Positions 19,970-32,709 of a stretch of 64,000 bases of DNA are shown here, one piece after another. A model generated the notes under the pieces. The model was not told the DNA's origin, searched no databases, and saw nothing but the letters and a program-made list of their open reading frames with translations. This stretch comes from Siderastrea radians (Eukaryota; Cnidaria; Anthozoa; Scleractinia; Rhizangiidae). The stretch covers positions 59,473,311 through 59,537,310 of the forward strand of contig OZ024887.1 of NCBI GenBank assembly GCA_964017195.1. The letters run 5' to 3'. Made by a program: the position numbers and the translations under genes. Each line of letters opens with the position of its first letter. Within the stretch, counting starts at the first letter, position 1.

Positions 19970-22740
19970 TATACACTTTGTTCTCAATCCAACTTCTGCT
20001 TGCTATTAGCCTATGTCTGATCCCCAGCAAGGAGCAATGAGAAAGGGCTTAGTTCCCAGGCTAGTGTATTAGAAAAAAAGTTGTAGTAACTACTGGAGCA
20101 TATTCAGAATATTCCAACTTCAGATTATCTTGAAATCTTGTGGATATTCCTCAAAATTGATGCTTTCACTTTGGCCATTTGTAAATTTTCTTGCTGGTCA
20201 ATGTGAACAACAGCTTTGGTATTGTATGCGTGCAAAAATTAAGTGCGAACCTCCTTCAATTGTAAACATTAAAATATTTTTACTCTTGTACACGTCGTTA
20301 ACGTTTTCTTATCCTAACAGTGTTCTTTTCTATTTAAGTTTTCTGTCGAGTGTGTTCTGCTATTACATTTGTGTAGTTGTTTTACTCTGTAAACTCAATG
20401 ATCATATAAAAACATGTTGCCAGGCCAGTGAAGTCCTTTTTGGGATACCAGTTGTTCAGTCCCCCCCCCCCCTCCCCCACCCCCCGCCCAAAAAAAAAAT
20501 GCACACTGTTGTCAGTGGTTATAGTTATATACATTTTCTTATACGTGCAATTGATTGTGCTTCACTCTTATTGCGTTTCACTCTGAAACTTTCACTGGCT
20601 TTTTCTCCCGCTTACCGCCATCTTGGGAATCCTGCTTTCCACCCCCTCTTCCCCCCCCCCTCTTCCCCCCCCCCTCTTCCCCCCCCCCCTGTACATCTCC
20701 CGCTTCCTTTCGGCTCCCAGGCTCCCGGCCCCTGTACGCCTCTTGTCACTCGGTTTGACCACTGGAACGGGAGCTAATTGAACTTGCAGGCTGAGGGGGA
20801 GCCTTGCTGACAACAACAAACAACAATTTTGGTTTTTAAAGTTCAACTTTGATTGTACTGAAAGTTGTTTGGCTTGAATTTCCGAACTCGGAATTCTTCG
20901 TCTACTCTCAGCAGGAGCTCGATCATTCTCTAAACAGTCACAACTAGATTATAGTTCTCGTTGTCGTACTTGAGCGACGTAAAATGGTCTTTGAAAATGA
21001 TGAGTCTCGGTAAGTTTTCTCTCTCGGTGTTTTAAAATCAGAGTCTGGAATCTGGGGCTTACAAGAAATAGGGACCGTCTCCAGTTGAAAACTCAGACAT
21101 TTCAGGCAAATCTGGCTTCAGCGTCTAAAACGCGGTCAGCTCAGTCAGGAAATTAATTTCTGTAAGAGTGGGTTTTTTTTTGTACTTTTTGTACTTTTTC
21201 AACTCCAAATTTTCCACCAGCGGGTCTTGGACACGGACCTCGATGACCGTACCGCCCACTTAGGGGACAGGACGGTCCAACGCCATGTTTTTTAATAAGT
21301 TTCAGCACTTTAACTTTTTTTTGTCTCGAAGAGATTTCATTCGACTCGCAAATGCCCCCCGTTAGTTCTTGTTCATGCCGTAATAAATGTTTAATAGCTC
21401 CAGCTCAGGCTTCGCGGTGGGGAAAATAAAGAAAAAAAAAAGGGCGAGCCGATGGCAGAAGCCTCCGCTGCCCGTTCGTTTTCATCATTCGCCATATTTT
21501 TTTTTATGCGTTATTTTCCCCACCGCGGAGCCTGTTCACGGGCTCAACGCCTCCTTAATACCTTCTTATGTTCCTTTATATCAAATGTACATGCGGACTG
21601 AGTGGTTTTGTGTACATCCTTTAATTTTTCTATTTTTTATTTCTTTGGTAAATTACGTATACTCCCTTTTTCACGCAAATCCGACTAGAATGCCCCTTAA
21701 CTTTGTGCGGCCCAGGCGCACTCTTATGCGAAGAAAATGCCGATATCGAAATTGCACAACTTTACCTTGTCGTCTGTATGAATCATTTCTTTTTTTTGTG
21801 TATTATAAATTGACAATAAAGGAAATTATGGTACGCACGTGGGCATTTCGCGTAAAGGTAAGAACACCCCTGTTCGAAAGATCTTCGATATTCCCAGAGA
21901 GGACTGGGCTATGTCGCGGACAATTGTTGTTTGTTTTGTTTTGTGTTTTTTTTAGGATCAGTCGGCAACAACAACCATCACAGGCCTTAACGCCGGCAAT
22001 CCTGCGAAGTTGACTTGAGTTCAACTTCGCAGGCACGTCGGCGGTAAAGGCCTGCGATGGTTGTTGTTGCCGGCGGCGTATGTTCTGATATGTCGAAACA
22101 GTATTCCAGGCAGTACCGGCGGCTATGTCGCAGGTAGTTAGGCGGCATACGAGAACCAGGCTGATCAAATAGCCCACATGACGTCACGCTGCCTCGAACA
22201 GTTTTGAATGGTCCCCCTGTGATACTGCAGCGCTTTTACGAGCTTTTACTTGAATGGTCACACTTTGGAGTTTCATCCAGATTCGAAAGCCCAAGCTCAA
22301 AATGATAAAGTACGATCGATTTATAGATTTTGTATGGGAAATTCACTTTGGTTCTCAAAATGCTAAAATAAAGTTATGAATGTGAAAATAAACTTGTCAC
22401 TTGTCAGTCGTAACATGCCTTGTGTGTAATTTGAGCGCAATTCGTGGCCGTTTTTAAGGCGGGTTTTTGAACAACGGCGAATAAAAAAGCCGCCTATAAC
22501 GGCCAAGAATTGCGCACCCAAATTACAATATGCAAAAATCCTCAAACAAAACGCACAGAATGAGCGCTAGTTATATTGTTCATGCTACAATGTGAAAACC
22601 CCAATGCGTACTTTACAGAGGTGTTTGTTTTCGGGCAGCGTATCCCACTATTTACAGACAGCAGAAAGCATCATTAATTAAGTGAAGGCGTGGAAATACG
22701 GAGCCTGGTCTGATCCGTCTTCTGTTAAAAAAAATCACAA
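19970..22740. other. Intergenic stretch with C-runs and foldback elements
   Basis: No convincing gene is seen. Long C/T tracts occur at about 20460-20480 and 20645-20690, and the reading frame across 20130-20777 is dominated by them. Foldback sequences occur at about 21408-21540 (cttcgcggtggggaaaataa / ttattttccccaccgcgg, related to one at 31380-31500), 21963-22072 (cggcaacaacaacc / ggttgttgttgccg) and 22425-22527 (tgtaatttgagcgcaatt / aattgcgcacccaaattaca). A possible isolated first exon (ATG at 20983, donor at about 21010) leads nowhere that I can follow. Confidence 0.5.
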
Positions 22741-22744
22741 CAAC

Positions 22745-23383
22745 ATGAAAATTATCTGTGCAGGAATGAGTAAAATGGGAACGACAGCCATGGCAGAAGC
22801 GTTTTACGGATACTTGGGTTTACAGTTTACGACTGGCCACAATACGAAGCGATCCACGGCGAAGAATGGCTTGACATTTACTTGAGAGGTAAAACGCCTG
22901 ATTTCGTTTCCATGTACGACGGTGTTGATGTAGTTTCCGATCTTCCGGCGGCGTTTTGGTACCAAGAACTCTCCGAGGCTTTCTCTGATGCAAAGGTTAT
23001 TTTAGCAATTCGAAACAGCGAGGATGTCTGGCTGAGGAGCTGGGTTAAACACAACGACTTGGATCAAAATCTTAACGGATATGGAGTTCTGCAGGCTAAA
23101 CTGTTGAGCAGGAGGTTGTTTTCACCGCACGTTTTACACACTAGTAGACGCAATGGTTTCTGCTGCATTCGGCAACTTACATTCAGAGTCCACCGTTCTG
23201 TTTAAGAAGAAATATCGCGAACACAAAGAGCGGATGCAAACTGTGATCCCAAAGAAGAAGCTGTTAGTGTTCAACAAAAACAAGGCTGGAAACCTTAGTT
23301 TGTGCGAATTCCTTGAATGCGAGATTCCAGGGCAAGAATTTCCTTGGCGGAATACAGGATTAACCGATGCCTTGGAAAGATAA
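22745..23383 (+). pseudogene. Sulfotransferase-family retro-pseudogene
   Basis: Three successive frames together resemble a compact P-loop sulfotransferase (Sulfotransfer_4-like, expanded in cnidarians). Frame one has MKIICAGMSKMGTTAMAEAF, the PAPS-binding P-loop region. A frameshift near 22824 leads to VYDWPQYEAIHGEEW, KTPDFVSMYDGVDVV, SDLPAAFWYQELSEAFSDA, KVILAIRNSEDVWLRSWVKH. A second shift near 23125 leads to YTLVDAMVSAAFGN and STVLFKKKYREHKERMQ. Further slips occur near 23270 before the C-terminal CEFLECEIPGQEFPWRNTGL. The absence of introns and several indels indicate a dead copy. The functional family would use PAPS to sulfate a substrate. The parent gene is not in the window. Confidence 0.8.
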
Positions 23384-23526
23384 GCAAAACGTCAGCGAGA
23401 ATTAGCAGTCAATGGTATCCTCATTCTTGTTATGTTATTCGTTCTTCTCAGCTTATTTTACTTCTTTGGGTTTTGATTTTGTCCACCACTCAAACCGTTT
23501 TTCTTTTTTTTTTTTTTTTAAAAAAA

Positions 23527-25266
23527 CACCCCTCTGTAAGAGACCTGGTGAAACCCGACCTGGTGGGTTATTTTGCCTTCCCTGGCCCCTGGTCAATTTC
23601 ATTTCTCCCTGGTGAACAATTTAGTTTCCCTGGTAATGCCTGTTAACCTGTGAGAAAAAGTCACGACTCTCGTTTGTTCAGTCTTGTTCAGTTGTAGAAT
23701 TACTTGTGTGCATCGAGATTGTTGTGCAAAAGGATTGCGGGTTTGGGAAGCGCTAACAGAAACATGCCCAATTTGTCTCTTTTCATTGGTTCCCGCTAGT
23801 CAAAATCGTGTGGGCTCTGACAAGTGATCGTGTAGGAAATTGGCGGATGAATCATCCGATGATAAATATGATCGTGGAGGTGGAGATTCTGATAATAGCC
23901 CGAGTGCAAACGACAGTGAAACCTTTGGATCTTCCTCGTGTTCTTCCGAGACCAGCAACGAGTATTCAAAGAGAGCTAAACGGAGGATGAAACGGAAATA
24001 TGTTAAAGATTCGTGCGATTCTTCCGACACGTGTGAGCCCAAAATGCGCAAGAAGAATCAGCTTGGTACAAAAGGCAAGATCGTCAAGAAGAAAAGGAAA
24101 TCGAAGAAGAAAAAGAAATCAAGAAAAGCCACTGAATGTGTCTCCAACCGAAAAGGCCGAGAAAAAGACGTCATTTACACTGCGCTTATAAGGTTAGATA
24201 ACAACGACAGTCGAATTCCTGTGCTTTTCTCGCTGAGCTACAGCTGTCCTGCGTCGTTTGCTGCCTTCAAAGACAAAGTGTTAGAAGCCTGTGGTCTCGC
24301 ATCTCGCAAAAACGTTCAATTTAACTACCTTAACAATGATCTAAAAGTCCAATTGTGTGAAGCACATGGGCGGCATTCATGCATTTCTTAAAGGGACGAA
24401 CAGATTATACTGTTTCTTTGGAGCTGGAGACCTTGTCAAGGAAATTGGGCGCGTCCGTACAGTCGAAAGAGCCAGGCATGCAAAGCCTTTCTTGCAGCCG
24501 CGACATCATCAAAGTCTCCTTGTGGATCCCAAAATTCAAACAGTTCAGTGTTAAAATTGATAGTTGAAAAGGAATGGAGTAGTGTCTATATACATGCCCT
24601 TCCAACTGGACAGGTGCTTCAATGGCATACTCACATATCCTGCGGAACAGTGATGACAATGCCATGACTGTATGCTTAGATGAAGCTGTTCAGTACAATC
24701 ACGGAAACCGTGTACAAGATGTCAGTGGAGACATATCATAAAATTCAAGAAATTGCTGAAGAATTTGAAGATTCCCTCACACGAGCATTGGTGCCACTGC
24801 ATGCAGACGACAACTACGAAGATAACGGTGAAGAGGCAACCTCAGAACCAGTTGAAGCAGAAGAGACCCTTGCCTATCTAGATCGGAGGCAAAGAAGAGG
24901 CAGAGCCTGCAGGTATAACGACATCATGGCCTGTCTGCGATAAACAACACTACGATATACATACGATATGCAGTAACCAAGAAGTGGTGAGTTAATTTTG
25001 AGAATATTGCTTTGACTGGTGTGGAACAACCCTTGTATAAGATACCTTAGTTGACATATTTTTAAAATGTAACGCAATAGGAGTTCCCTCCTTAACTACT
25101 GGGGCACAGTTTTGCAGGCATATACATATATGGCTAGAGTTTATAAATCGTCGGCCTCCCTGGTGAACAATCGGATCAACCTGGTGGCTTTTTGTCTGCC
25201 CTGGTAGAATTTTTGTCAAAAACCTGGTGAACAACCAAGCTTCACCAGGTCTGTTACAGAGGGGTG
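23527..25266 (+). mobile_element. TIR element carrying a decayed ORF
   Basis: The left end CACCCCTCTGTAAGAGACCT with GGTGAA is repeated in inverse at the right end (TTCACCAGGTCTGTTACAGAGGGGTG), with two mismatches over about 25 bases. The flanks TAAAAAAA (23519-23526) and TAAAAAAG (25267-25274) could be an 8-bp target duplication with one difference, but the left one lies in a T/A run. Both ends contain several copies of CCTGGT (left at about 23541-23632, right at about 25158-25232), all in the same direction. The interior holds a broken coding region (separate entry). The superfamily is unassigned. Confidence 0.75.
23840..24943 (+). pseudogene. Decayed Lys/Ser/acid-rich ORF inside the TIR element
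   Basis: The first frame (23840-24391) begins MADESSDDKYDRGGG, runs through Ser/Asp-rich sequence into a strong basic stretch (KKKRKSKKKKKSRK, likely nuclear-targeting), then a folded-looking part: DVIYTALIRLDNNDSRIPV, SCPASFAAFKDKVLEACGL. A frameshift near 24366 continues as KGRTDYTVSLELETLSRK. Another frame follows (VYIHALPTGQVLQWHTHI). The last open part (24680-24943) has SVETYHKIQEIAEEFEDSL and ends ACRYNDIMACLR. I do not recognise the family. It is not an obvious transposase, so it may be a captured host gene fragment or an unknown element protein. Several breaks make it non-functional. Confidence 0.55.
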
Positions 25267-25269
25267 TAA

Positions 25270-27449
25270 AAAAGAGATTTCGCCTTTGATCTGAGAAGAC
25301 AGAAGAGACAGAAGACAGGTTACTTGTGGCTTTTAATCAGTGATATGGATTCCATACGTAGATCCTAGTCCCTGTGAGACAATAACTATGATATTTACGG
25401 AATACAAAAACTAACATATAACGGTTCTGAAAAGACATTCTTGTAACAACAAATCATATGCCGTTGCCTTTCCGTGCAAATCAGGCAATTATTATCTCAT
25501 GCATGGTTGCTATAGTAGCTACGAGATACTTCGGTGAAGTTGAGCACATTCCTGTGCATGGTTATTTTCGTGAGCTCTCGTATAGATTTTTGATGTTTGA
25601 AAGATCTTTGGTATTCTGAGAGAGGAACTTCGCTGTATCATCGGGCTATGTGTTCACGGCGGCCATGTTGGAGGAGCAAAACAATAAAAGCTATTTGCAT
25701 GAAAATAAAACTTTTTTCCCAGTGGAATTGAATTCTGTTGTTTACCTGCCCCAGCATGGCCGCTGCGAACACACTCTATTGTTATTTTTAGGATCAGACG
25801 GCTACCAGAAAACTAGGGTCTTCGTGGGTTCCTGTTGGTTGGAGTAATAACCGTCTATTTCTCCAATATTATTACACAGACCGGAGATCTCGTGGTTGTT
25901 GATGCTTTTTTGCTTGTTCGTTTGTTTTTTTTAGTGCTTTGTAAGGAGAGTTTTGTTTGTATTTTTAATTCCACCAATATTTCCCTTCGTTAATTAACAA
26001 TCAAACTTCGGAAGTTTGATCTGATTCTATAACTTTCTTCAGTTTTCTTTTCAGTCTCTCTCAGTTCTCACAAAGTATCAACAAATAAACCTCGTTTTTT
26101 CATTACTCGTATCTCTTGTTGGGCTGATAATTGAAAGCAGCTTCTTTTTTACCACTCACCTACATTTTTAACAGGCATAGCCGAGATATGTTATGAATTT
26201 TGTCTAGATGACCGATGTAAATAACAGTAGAATATTGTTACGACGTATACGCGAATTGGTAAATTTAGAGAATCAGCAAATGCTCGGAAAAACCACGTTG
26301 TCAGCCCAGACCATCAAAGACCAGCTAAACGCAGCTATAACGACCCACTCATTATTTTATCATAAGAAATTACGCAATCAAAAACTAAATTAAATATAAT
26401 TACTGTGTGCTGTTTTGAACAGGGTGTGCTAGTTAAGCTACGTAACTTGAGCACTCTAAGGTGACTCTCTTGACTATGTAGACTCCTTGATATCACGGAC
26501 ACTGCATTTAGCACTCCAAATTCCATGAATGTAAGTCTTCTGTGGATAATCTTCGATTACCACTCTTAACAAGCGTCTTCCTATTAAAACGTAGGAGATT
26601 AAAATGCCGTTTCTCTGTTCTCCTCTTAATAGTACAAATTATTCCATTCGAGTTTCCTGCCTTCGCTTGTTCAAACTATCATTTCTATGTATCTCTTGAA
26701 TAACAATCCCCAATGGATGATAAAGCGTTTAATGGATGTAAACTGCTATCCCGTAGAGGAAAATAATTTCTTATACGTGTGTTCGATACCATAGTTGGAA
26801 GAACGGTCTGATGTTTCGTTCATGTATGAATTTCCGGTTTTGATTAAATAATACTCTTGTGTGGCGCAACGACATGTTAACTGCTCCTCGCAAATGTTGC
26901 GAAATGAACCAGTTAACTTAAAAATTGAACAAGTGTTTTGACTAGTCAGTTTGTGTTCCTGGCTTTTCGTCACATAACTCCCCCCAAAATTGTAGATTTG
27001 ATTCATTACAGTGCTGAAATCAGTCTGTATGTTTCTTCCACAATACAGAAATTCACAAGCCTAAATTCCCCGAACATTTAGCCTGACTGTTTTAAGTTAA
27101 CATTACTACGATCATACTGACAGTAACATGCGTGGTGAATGCAATACAAAACACTCTTTGCACAAAACAAATTGAAAACATTTTTCCATTAAAAAAGGAA
27201 CAAACCAACAAACAAACCTCTTCAGCCACGAGATCTCGTCTGTGGGGCGGTTGTTTAGTTTGTGCTCATTGCTTTTTATGTACCCAACGCAGCGCAATAC
27301 GCCGGAATCTCTAAACTTAGTTGTACTGTAAATATGTATTAAATATGTAATCACTTCATTATTATTATTATCATTTTTAGTCTATAATCTTGAATTGATG
27401 CGTATTTGTCTTCTATTCTATTTTCTAATGTAATTCGTATGTGGTGAAA

Positions 27450-27488
<39 letters not shown>

Positions 27489-27574
27489 ATACTGCATTAA
27501 CTTTTACCAGAAACTCATAAGGAGTTGAAACGTGTAGCTCGTGCTCGATGCTCGTGAATATTCATTTTTCAAAC

Positions 27575-27605
<31 letters not shown>

Positions 27606-28265
27606 ACGATGCTGCAGTTCATTTCGCTTCCTTTGAAAATTGAACTTATAAGCGATACAAATGCGCAGTTGATTCAAAACTTGATCACTAGTTACCATAA
27701 AAATCGAGAAAGAACGAGAAAAAAAAAGCGAGAAAGGAAAAAAGGGAAAATAATTGATCACATGACTGAAAGAAAAAGGCGCCAAAACCGTGTTGCAGCG
27801 TTTCTTTGCACGGCTGAATGGATCAATGAAACTGCTCCGAAGTGAACATCCGAGAATAATTTTTTGAAAGTCTTCCAAATGTTGGCTGTAAAATGTGGTA
27901 CAGGTTTGACGCTTCCTGAAAAATTGTTGTATTCATCGTCCAAGGGAATTAAAGCTACAGTATGATTTCAGCATTGAAGATGGAGAGTGGAAACGAACAC
28001 AAAACGTAGTGGTTACAGGTTCAGAGGCCGAGGACGGAATGTGTCAAAACAACAATGAATCAAACATTCAACTTATTTTGCATTACAATCTCTTTATTTG
28101 AACATTTGGAGCTGCTTGAACTCAGCACTACATCAACTGCAGGTAAAATGATGTTATTTTGTGTAGTAAGCTTATAAAGCTGAAAAACTGTCGTCCTTTC
28201 TTATTCAGTTAATTGTTTAGCTTGATTTTGGTAGCGAACAACCGAAAATCTGTGACATGTGACAC
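25270..28265. other. Gene-free stretch
   Basis: I see a foldback sequence at about 25648-25776 (gtgttcacggcggccatgtt / cagcatggccgctgcgaaca) and an (AAAT)n microsatellite at about 27446-27490 at the end of a T-rich retroelement-like tail (27300-27445). Short frames (26208-26393, 27609-27845) show no domain and no splice support. No gene is recognised. Confidence 0.5.
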
Positions 28266-28269
28266 TTAA

Positions 28270-28780
28270 AGTGCTACTATGATCAAAAAATCACTTTTAT
28301 TTTTTCTTCGGATTTCGAAACTATGTTTATTAAACACTCCCCTAGCGAAATTATAAGCCTTAATTTTGAGAAGAAGACCGTTAATTTAAACTGCAATTTT
28401 CCGGTTTAATGGTCCGCCATTATTACACCAGAAAGGATACAATGACGTCATACACGCAAGAGCTGTAAAATGTAGTGTGTGAACACGGCTTACAAATTAT
28501 GCAAAACACGAGTTTGAGAGTGTGAAAGCTCAAAACTCCCGTGCTGCATACTAAATAAGGCACTTTCACACACACTGCATTCTAAAACTCGTGTGTGAAT
28601 GATGTCATTGTATCCTTTCTGGTGTAATAATGGCGGACCATTAAAACGGAAAATTGCAGTTTAAATTAACGGTCTTCTTCTCAAAATTAAGGCTTATAAT
28701 TTCGCTTGCGGAGTGTTTAATAAACATAGTTTCGAAATCCGAAGAAAAAATAAAAGTGATTTTTTGATCATAGTAGCACT
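28270..28780. mobile_element. Large palindromic element with TTAA target sites
   Basis: The element begins AGTGCTACTATGATCA and ends with its inverse TGATCATAGTAGCACT, flanked by TTAA at 28266-28269 and 28781-28784. The arms are about 185 bases and nearly identical (cggatttcgaaactatgttt, gaagaagaccgttaattta, ggtccgccattattacacca and their inverses), around a loop of about 140 bases. It is 511 bp long with no coding content. TTAA duplication is typical of piggyBac and Kolobok elements. The superfamily assignment is inference. Confidence 0.85.
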
Positions 28781-28789
28781 TTAAATATT

Positions 28790-31700
28790 ATTTAAAACGG
28801 TTCTCTTCAATTTTACTGTGTTAAATATTTTTGTATCATGTCTTGATATTTTGGTGTCAAAAGTTTTCCGTGTAAAACCTACCTTTTGTGATCATTTCTT
28901 GATAGTGTCACGTCGAAAGAAATCGTAAACACAACGCTAGACTAGTTTGGTTTGGTTTCGCAGTCTGATCTACTTCTAACCTTAGCGGTTTGCTCCATGT
29001 TGTTTCAGTTACCAATTTTGTTGCCTGAAAAATTTCCTGCTCGGTCTTCGAAGACAGCATTTCTTTTCGCTTTGTCGTTCCAACGTTTGAAAGCTTTGTC
29101 GGCTTGTTTTCCCCCTGTTTGTCAGCCATTCTTTAAGCAAGCGGGCGAACTTGGTGTGAAATTACGTCACGTCGTTCACGAATTTGATTGGTCAGTTCTC
29201 TTTCTCCTCGTGTTCCAAATATGGTACTTGCGAAAATGAATAATTACGAGCATCAGTCAAAACCAACATATGCGAGTTACACGTTTCAAGTCCTTATGAG
29301 TTTCTGCTTTTACTTAGTTGTCCCGTTTTACGATATGAGCTTGACACATGCCAATACTTGAGAAACAGTGTCAACTTAATGGAAAACCGTTTTCCGACCT
29401 TTACATACGGCCTCCTCGAGTTTGCACTGTGAAGTCGCCTATAAATCATGCAAAATAGCATGTCTCCACTGAATCGCGAGAAACAGGACTTCCGGTTGAA
29501 AATTCCAGTGGTCCACGCCATTCAGTCAGGTTCCACTGCGAGTGTTTTCGCTCATGTGCTTTCACCTACAGTGAATTCCCGCTCTTCTCGTGCTTTCCGG
29601 TTGACGTGCGTGTCCATGCTTACCATGCATCTTTTAAAGTATCGCAAAAATGGTCAACCGGATGCCTTGACGGGTTTGATGACAAAATGATAAAAAGACA
29701 CCGATTTACGTTCTGCTTACGTTCTTGACTGATTCAGACCATCGTCATGGATCTGGCATCGCTCGTTGGTCATCGTGGCTGCGCTGTTTCGTATTTTACA
29801 CTTATTCTGGGCTTAAATGTTAAGAGAGTAGTTAACTTAATCTAGTGCTAAATAAATCAAGAACATTTTATCGACTGGCTACCTATGAAATGTTGCATGA
29901 AACACGGCTCAAAGGAACGTTGAACACTTCAGATCCAACTCATTGCATTTTAACGGTATTAAAAACGATAAATATTCGTTTTAAGCTTTTAACTATCACC
30001 ATATTTCTTATTATTTCGGCATGGATCTTGTCCATCACGAAAAACAAAATTCGCATTTTTAAAGAAAACATCTGGGATTTAAAACGATTGTTTATAGCTG
30101 GCGGATTTGCAAGATTATAAACGACTTCTCGATCATAAATTCGGTATGCAAAGCAGCAGGAATGAAATTGCCCTAATTCTTTGCGTCGTTAGTACGTAAG
30201 TACAGAATTAATCACCTCTAAGTATAGAAATCATGCGTTTCGGGAAGCTTCTCTAAGACCCCCACAGACGAGGAGCCATCGTTGCGGAAACATTAGTTTT
30301 TTGGCATTTCAATGTTTCACTAAATGTGTCCCCGTTTTCGTGTACTCACAAACTTTGTTTCGAAAGCAAAACTGTTTCTGAGTTGTTTGTTATATGTTTG
30401 TATGTTTCTGTTTGTTTTCTTTTTTCACAAGATATCAGCCAGCTCCCTCCGCGCATAAGCGGGGATACATTTTCCGCAACGCCTCTTTGTTTTGGTGTGC
30501 GGAGGCTTTGGACAATTCCCTCTCAAGAGCGCACACGCTCGAAACTAGAAAACATTCTCAAATGTTTACGAGACCATATTTTACTCCGCGACGCCGAGTG
30601 AAAGGATAAATTTGAGAAACTCCGACGAACAAATAATTACAAGGCCACTTGAGAAGTTTTCTTTTTCTTACTTCTCTACGTTAAATAATAGTCAGCTCTC
30701 GCGACACTCAAACTCGCATTACTACGTGAAAATGCCTTATTGAAGCCATCAAATTCTTGTGTTTTGGTTGTTTTGAAATCGCGAAAATTTTACGCCGCAT
30801 ATAAAAAAGCGCTTCTCAAAAAAAAAAAAACGAAACGAAACTTAAGTGTAGTGAAATTTTGCCCCTCCACAATCGCGAAACTAAAAATAGTCGCAAAATT
30901 TACCTCAGTGTATAGTAGTAACCGAGACAAACAAATCCTCGACTCTTATACATTTTCCAGTCATTTGTCATTCGACGCTATTACATAGCGAAGTTAGGGC
31001 ACACTTGAGAAATCAGAAGGAGTTTAGCGTACTTCTGATGCTATATATTGGGGAGGGTTGGTGGGGAATCTATGCCGAGAAAGGACAGAGCTAGAGGTGC
31101 TACATTTCTATGTGAAACACCAAGTGTTGTATGCCCTGACTCAAACGAGGATATTCCATGAGTTGAAACTAATCAAGAAACTCCATGAGAGCGGACAAGA
31201 AATGACGATGAAATGAGAGCAAGAAGTTGACTCGCTCATCCATTGTCGAGAGAATTTCAGTCAGCAGATGCAAACGGCGAGACCGCGACCAGTGCGCGAA
31301 ATAAGCCGCCAAGTAGATTAATCACGCAGGCTAAGCAATTTCAGACTCTACGAGAGTTCATGAACTGAAGGTAGCCTGTGAACAGGCTTCGCAGCGGGGA
31401 AAAAGCGCGAAAATAAATCAGCGAGCGGAGCGAGCCGAGCGTTCGCTCGTTCTTGCCCTTTGTTTTCTTCGCTCCATCCCCGACCAAAGAGCCTGTCCAT
31501 AGGCGAGCATGAAGGGTTCTAGAGAAGTGAGCGTTACTGGTAAACAAGAGCGATAGGTTTAATCTCGTCGCTCCCTTTCTCGTTTCATCACGATAAGTAT
31601 TACAAACTGTCACAGGTATGATACGCTAGAAAAAAAATGCACGCGTCCCACGCGAGCGAGACGAGACCCGTCGATTTCAAGCAGGTGTACTTGAAAATGA

Positions 31701-32705
31701 CTAGGACAGCAACTGTATTGGTTTGGTAGAAGGAGACTGGGGACAACGAAGATGCTGCAGATGTTTTTGTGGTTTTCTGCTCTCATATCAATTTGAATTT
31801 ACGGGAATTTTTTGGGCGATTGATACCTCGGTAACTGCTTTCAGCTGAAATGGTTCGTTTAATAACTGAGGAAATGGAATTTAACTCGCTAATCTGACTT
31901 TCTAGTTTTATTTAGTCTCATCGTAAGCAGTTTAAATTCTACCATGGCAATTACCTTGAAAGACTTGTGAAACAAACAGACTCTCGCCATAGCGGTCATT
32001 TTTAATGACACCATCGTTTAAATATTTGTTCGGGCTTGTAAATTCAAAACAGTTTAATGCCGTCAGGTGTATTCGATCCATTCACAGGCTTGATGTAGGC
32101 GTCTCGGTTAGTTTACAATCATTTATTTCATTCTTAGTGAATTAATACCCTAAACCTAGTGTGTGAACTGCTTACTTCAAAGCATACAGCTTTTATATCA
32201 TACGTATTTACATTCGATATTAAATTTTACAATATTTACACGACAAAAGCATTCTGCCGTATCTTAGGCTCAAAAAAAAAAATTCAAAAGCAATATTAGA
32301 GGCCTTTTATACTGATAAAAGTAAAACGAATATCGGACTTAACTCAAAAAACTTCGAAGTGAAGATATATTAACAGGTCCTCAAGATGTGGTTCAAATTT
32401 ATCGAGTTGTCGACATGTCGTTTACTTTGCATAAACTCTTAAAATGCAAAGCATTTTGTGACCCGAGGGACGAATTAACAATTCAAAACATCTAGAAAAT
32501 GCTCGATTCTGTTTGCTCTGCGGCAGGCGACTGGAACAAAGTTCTATACCACTCGCTAAATAGTCTCCACGCAGTCTTTTTTGTATTCGGAGTCAGTTTT
32601 CTTGCTTTCTTTCGCACAATAGGCGATTTCTTTTGCACAAACCACATTGGTTCATAAAAATTTCACACCACCCGCTCACCGCCAATGCTCACACACACAA
32701 AAAAT
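28790..32705. other. Gene-free stretch
   Basis: A foldback repeat at about 31375-31505 (gaacaggcttcgcagcgggga ... catccccgaccaaagagcctgt) is related to that at 21408-21540. Other short frames (28952-29239, 29845-30120, 30326-30601, 30740-30988) lack recognisable domains. The last few hundred bases are probably the 3' UTR of the minus-strand membrane-protein gene. No other gene is seen. Confidence 0.45.
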
Positions 32706-32709
32706 TGTT

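Noticed and set aside
20130..20777. 215-codon plus-strand frame
   Set aside because: Its length depends on C/T homopolymer tracts. It shows no domain and lies just after the NHP2 stop codon in what is probably 3' UTR and intergenic sequence.
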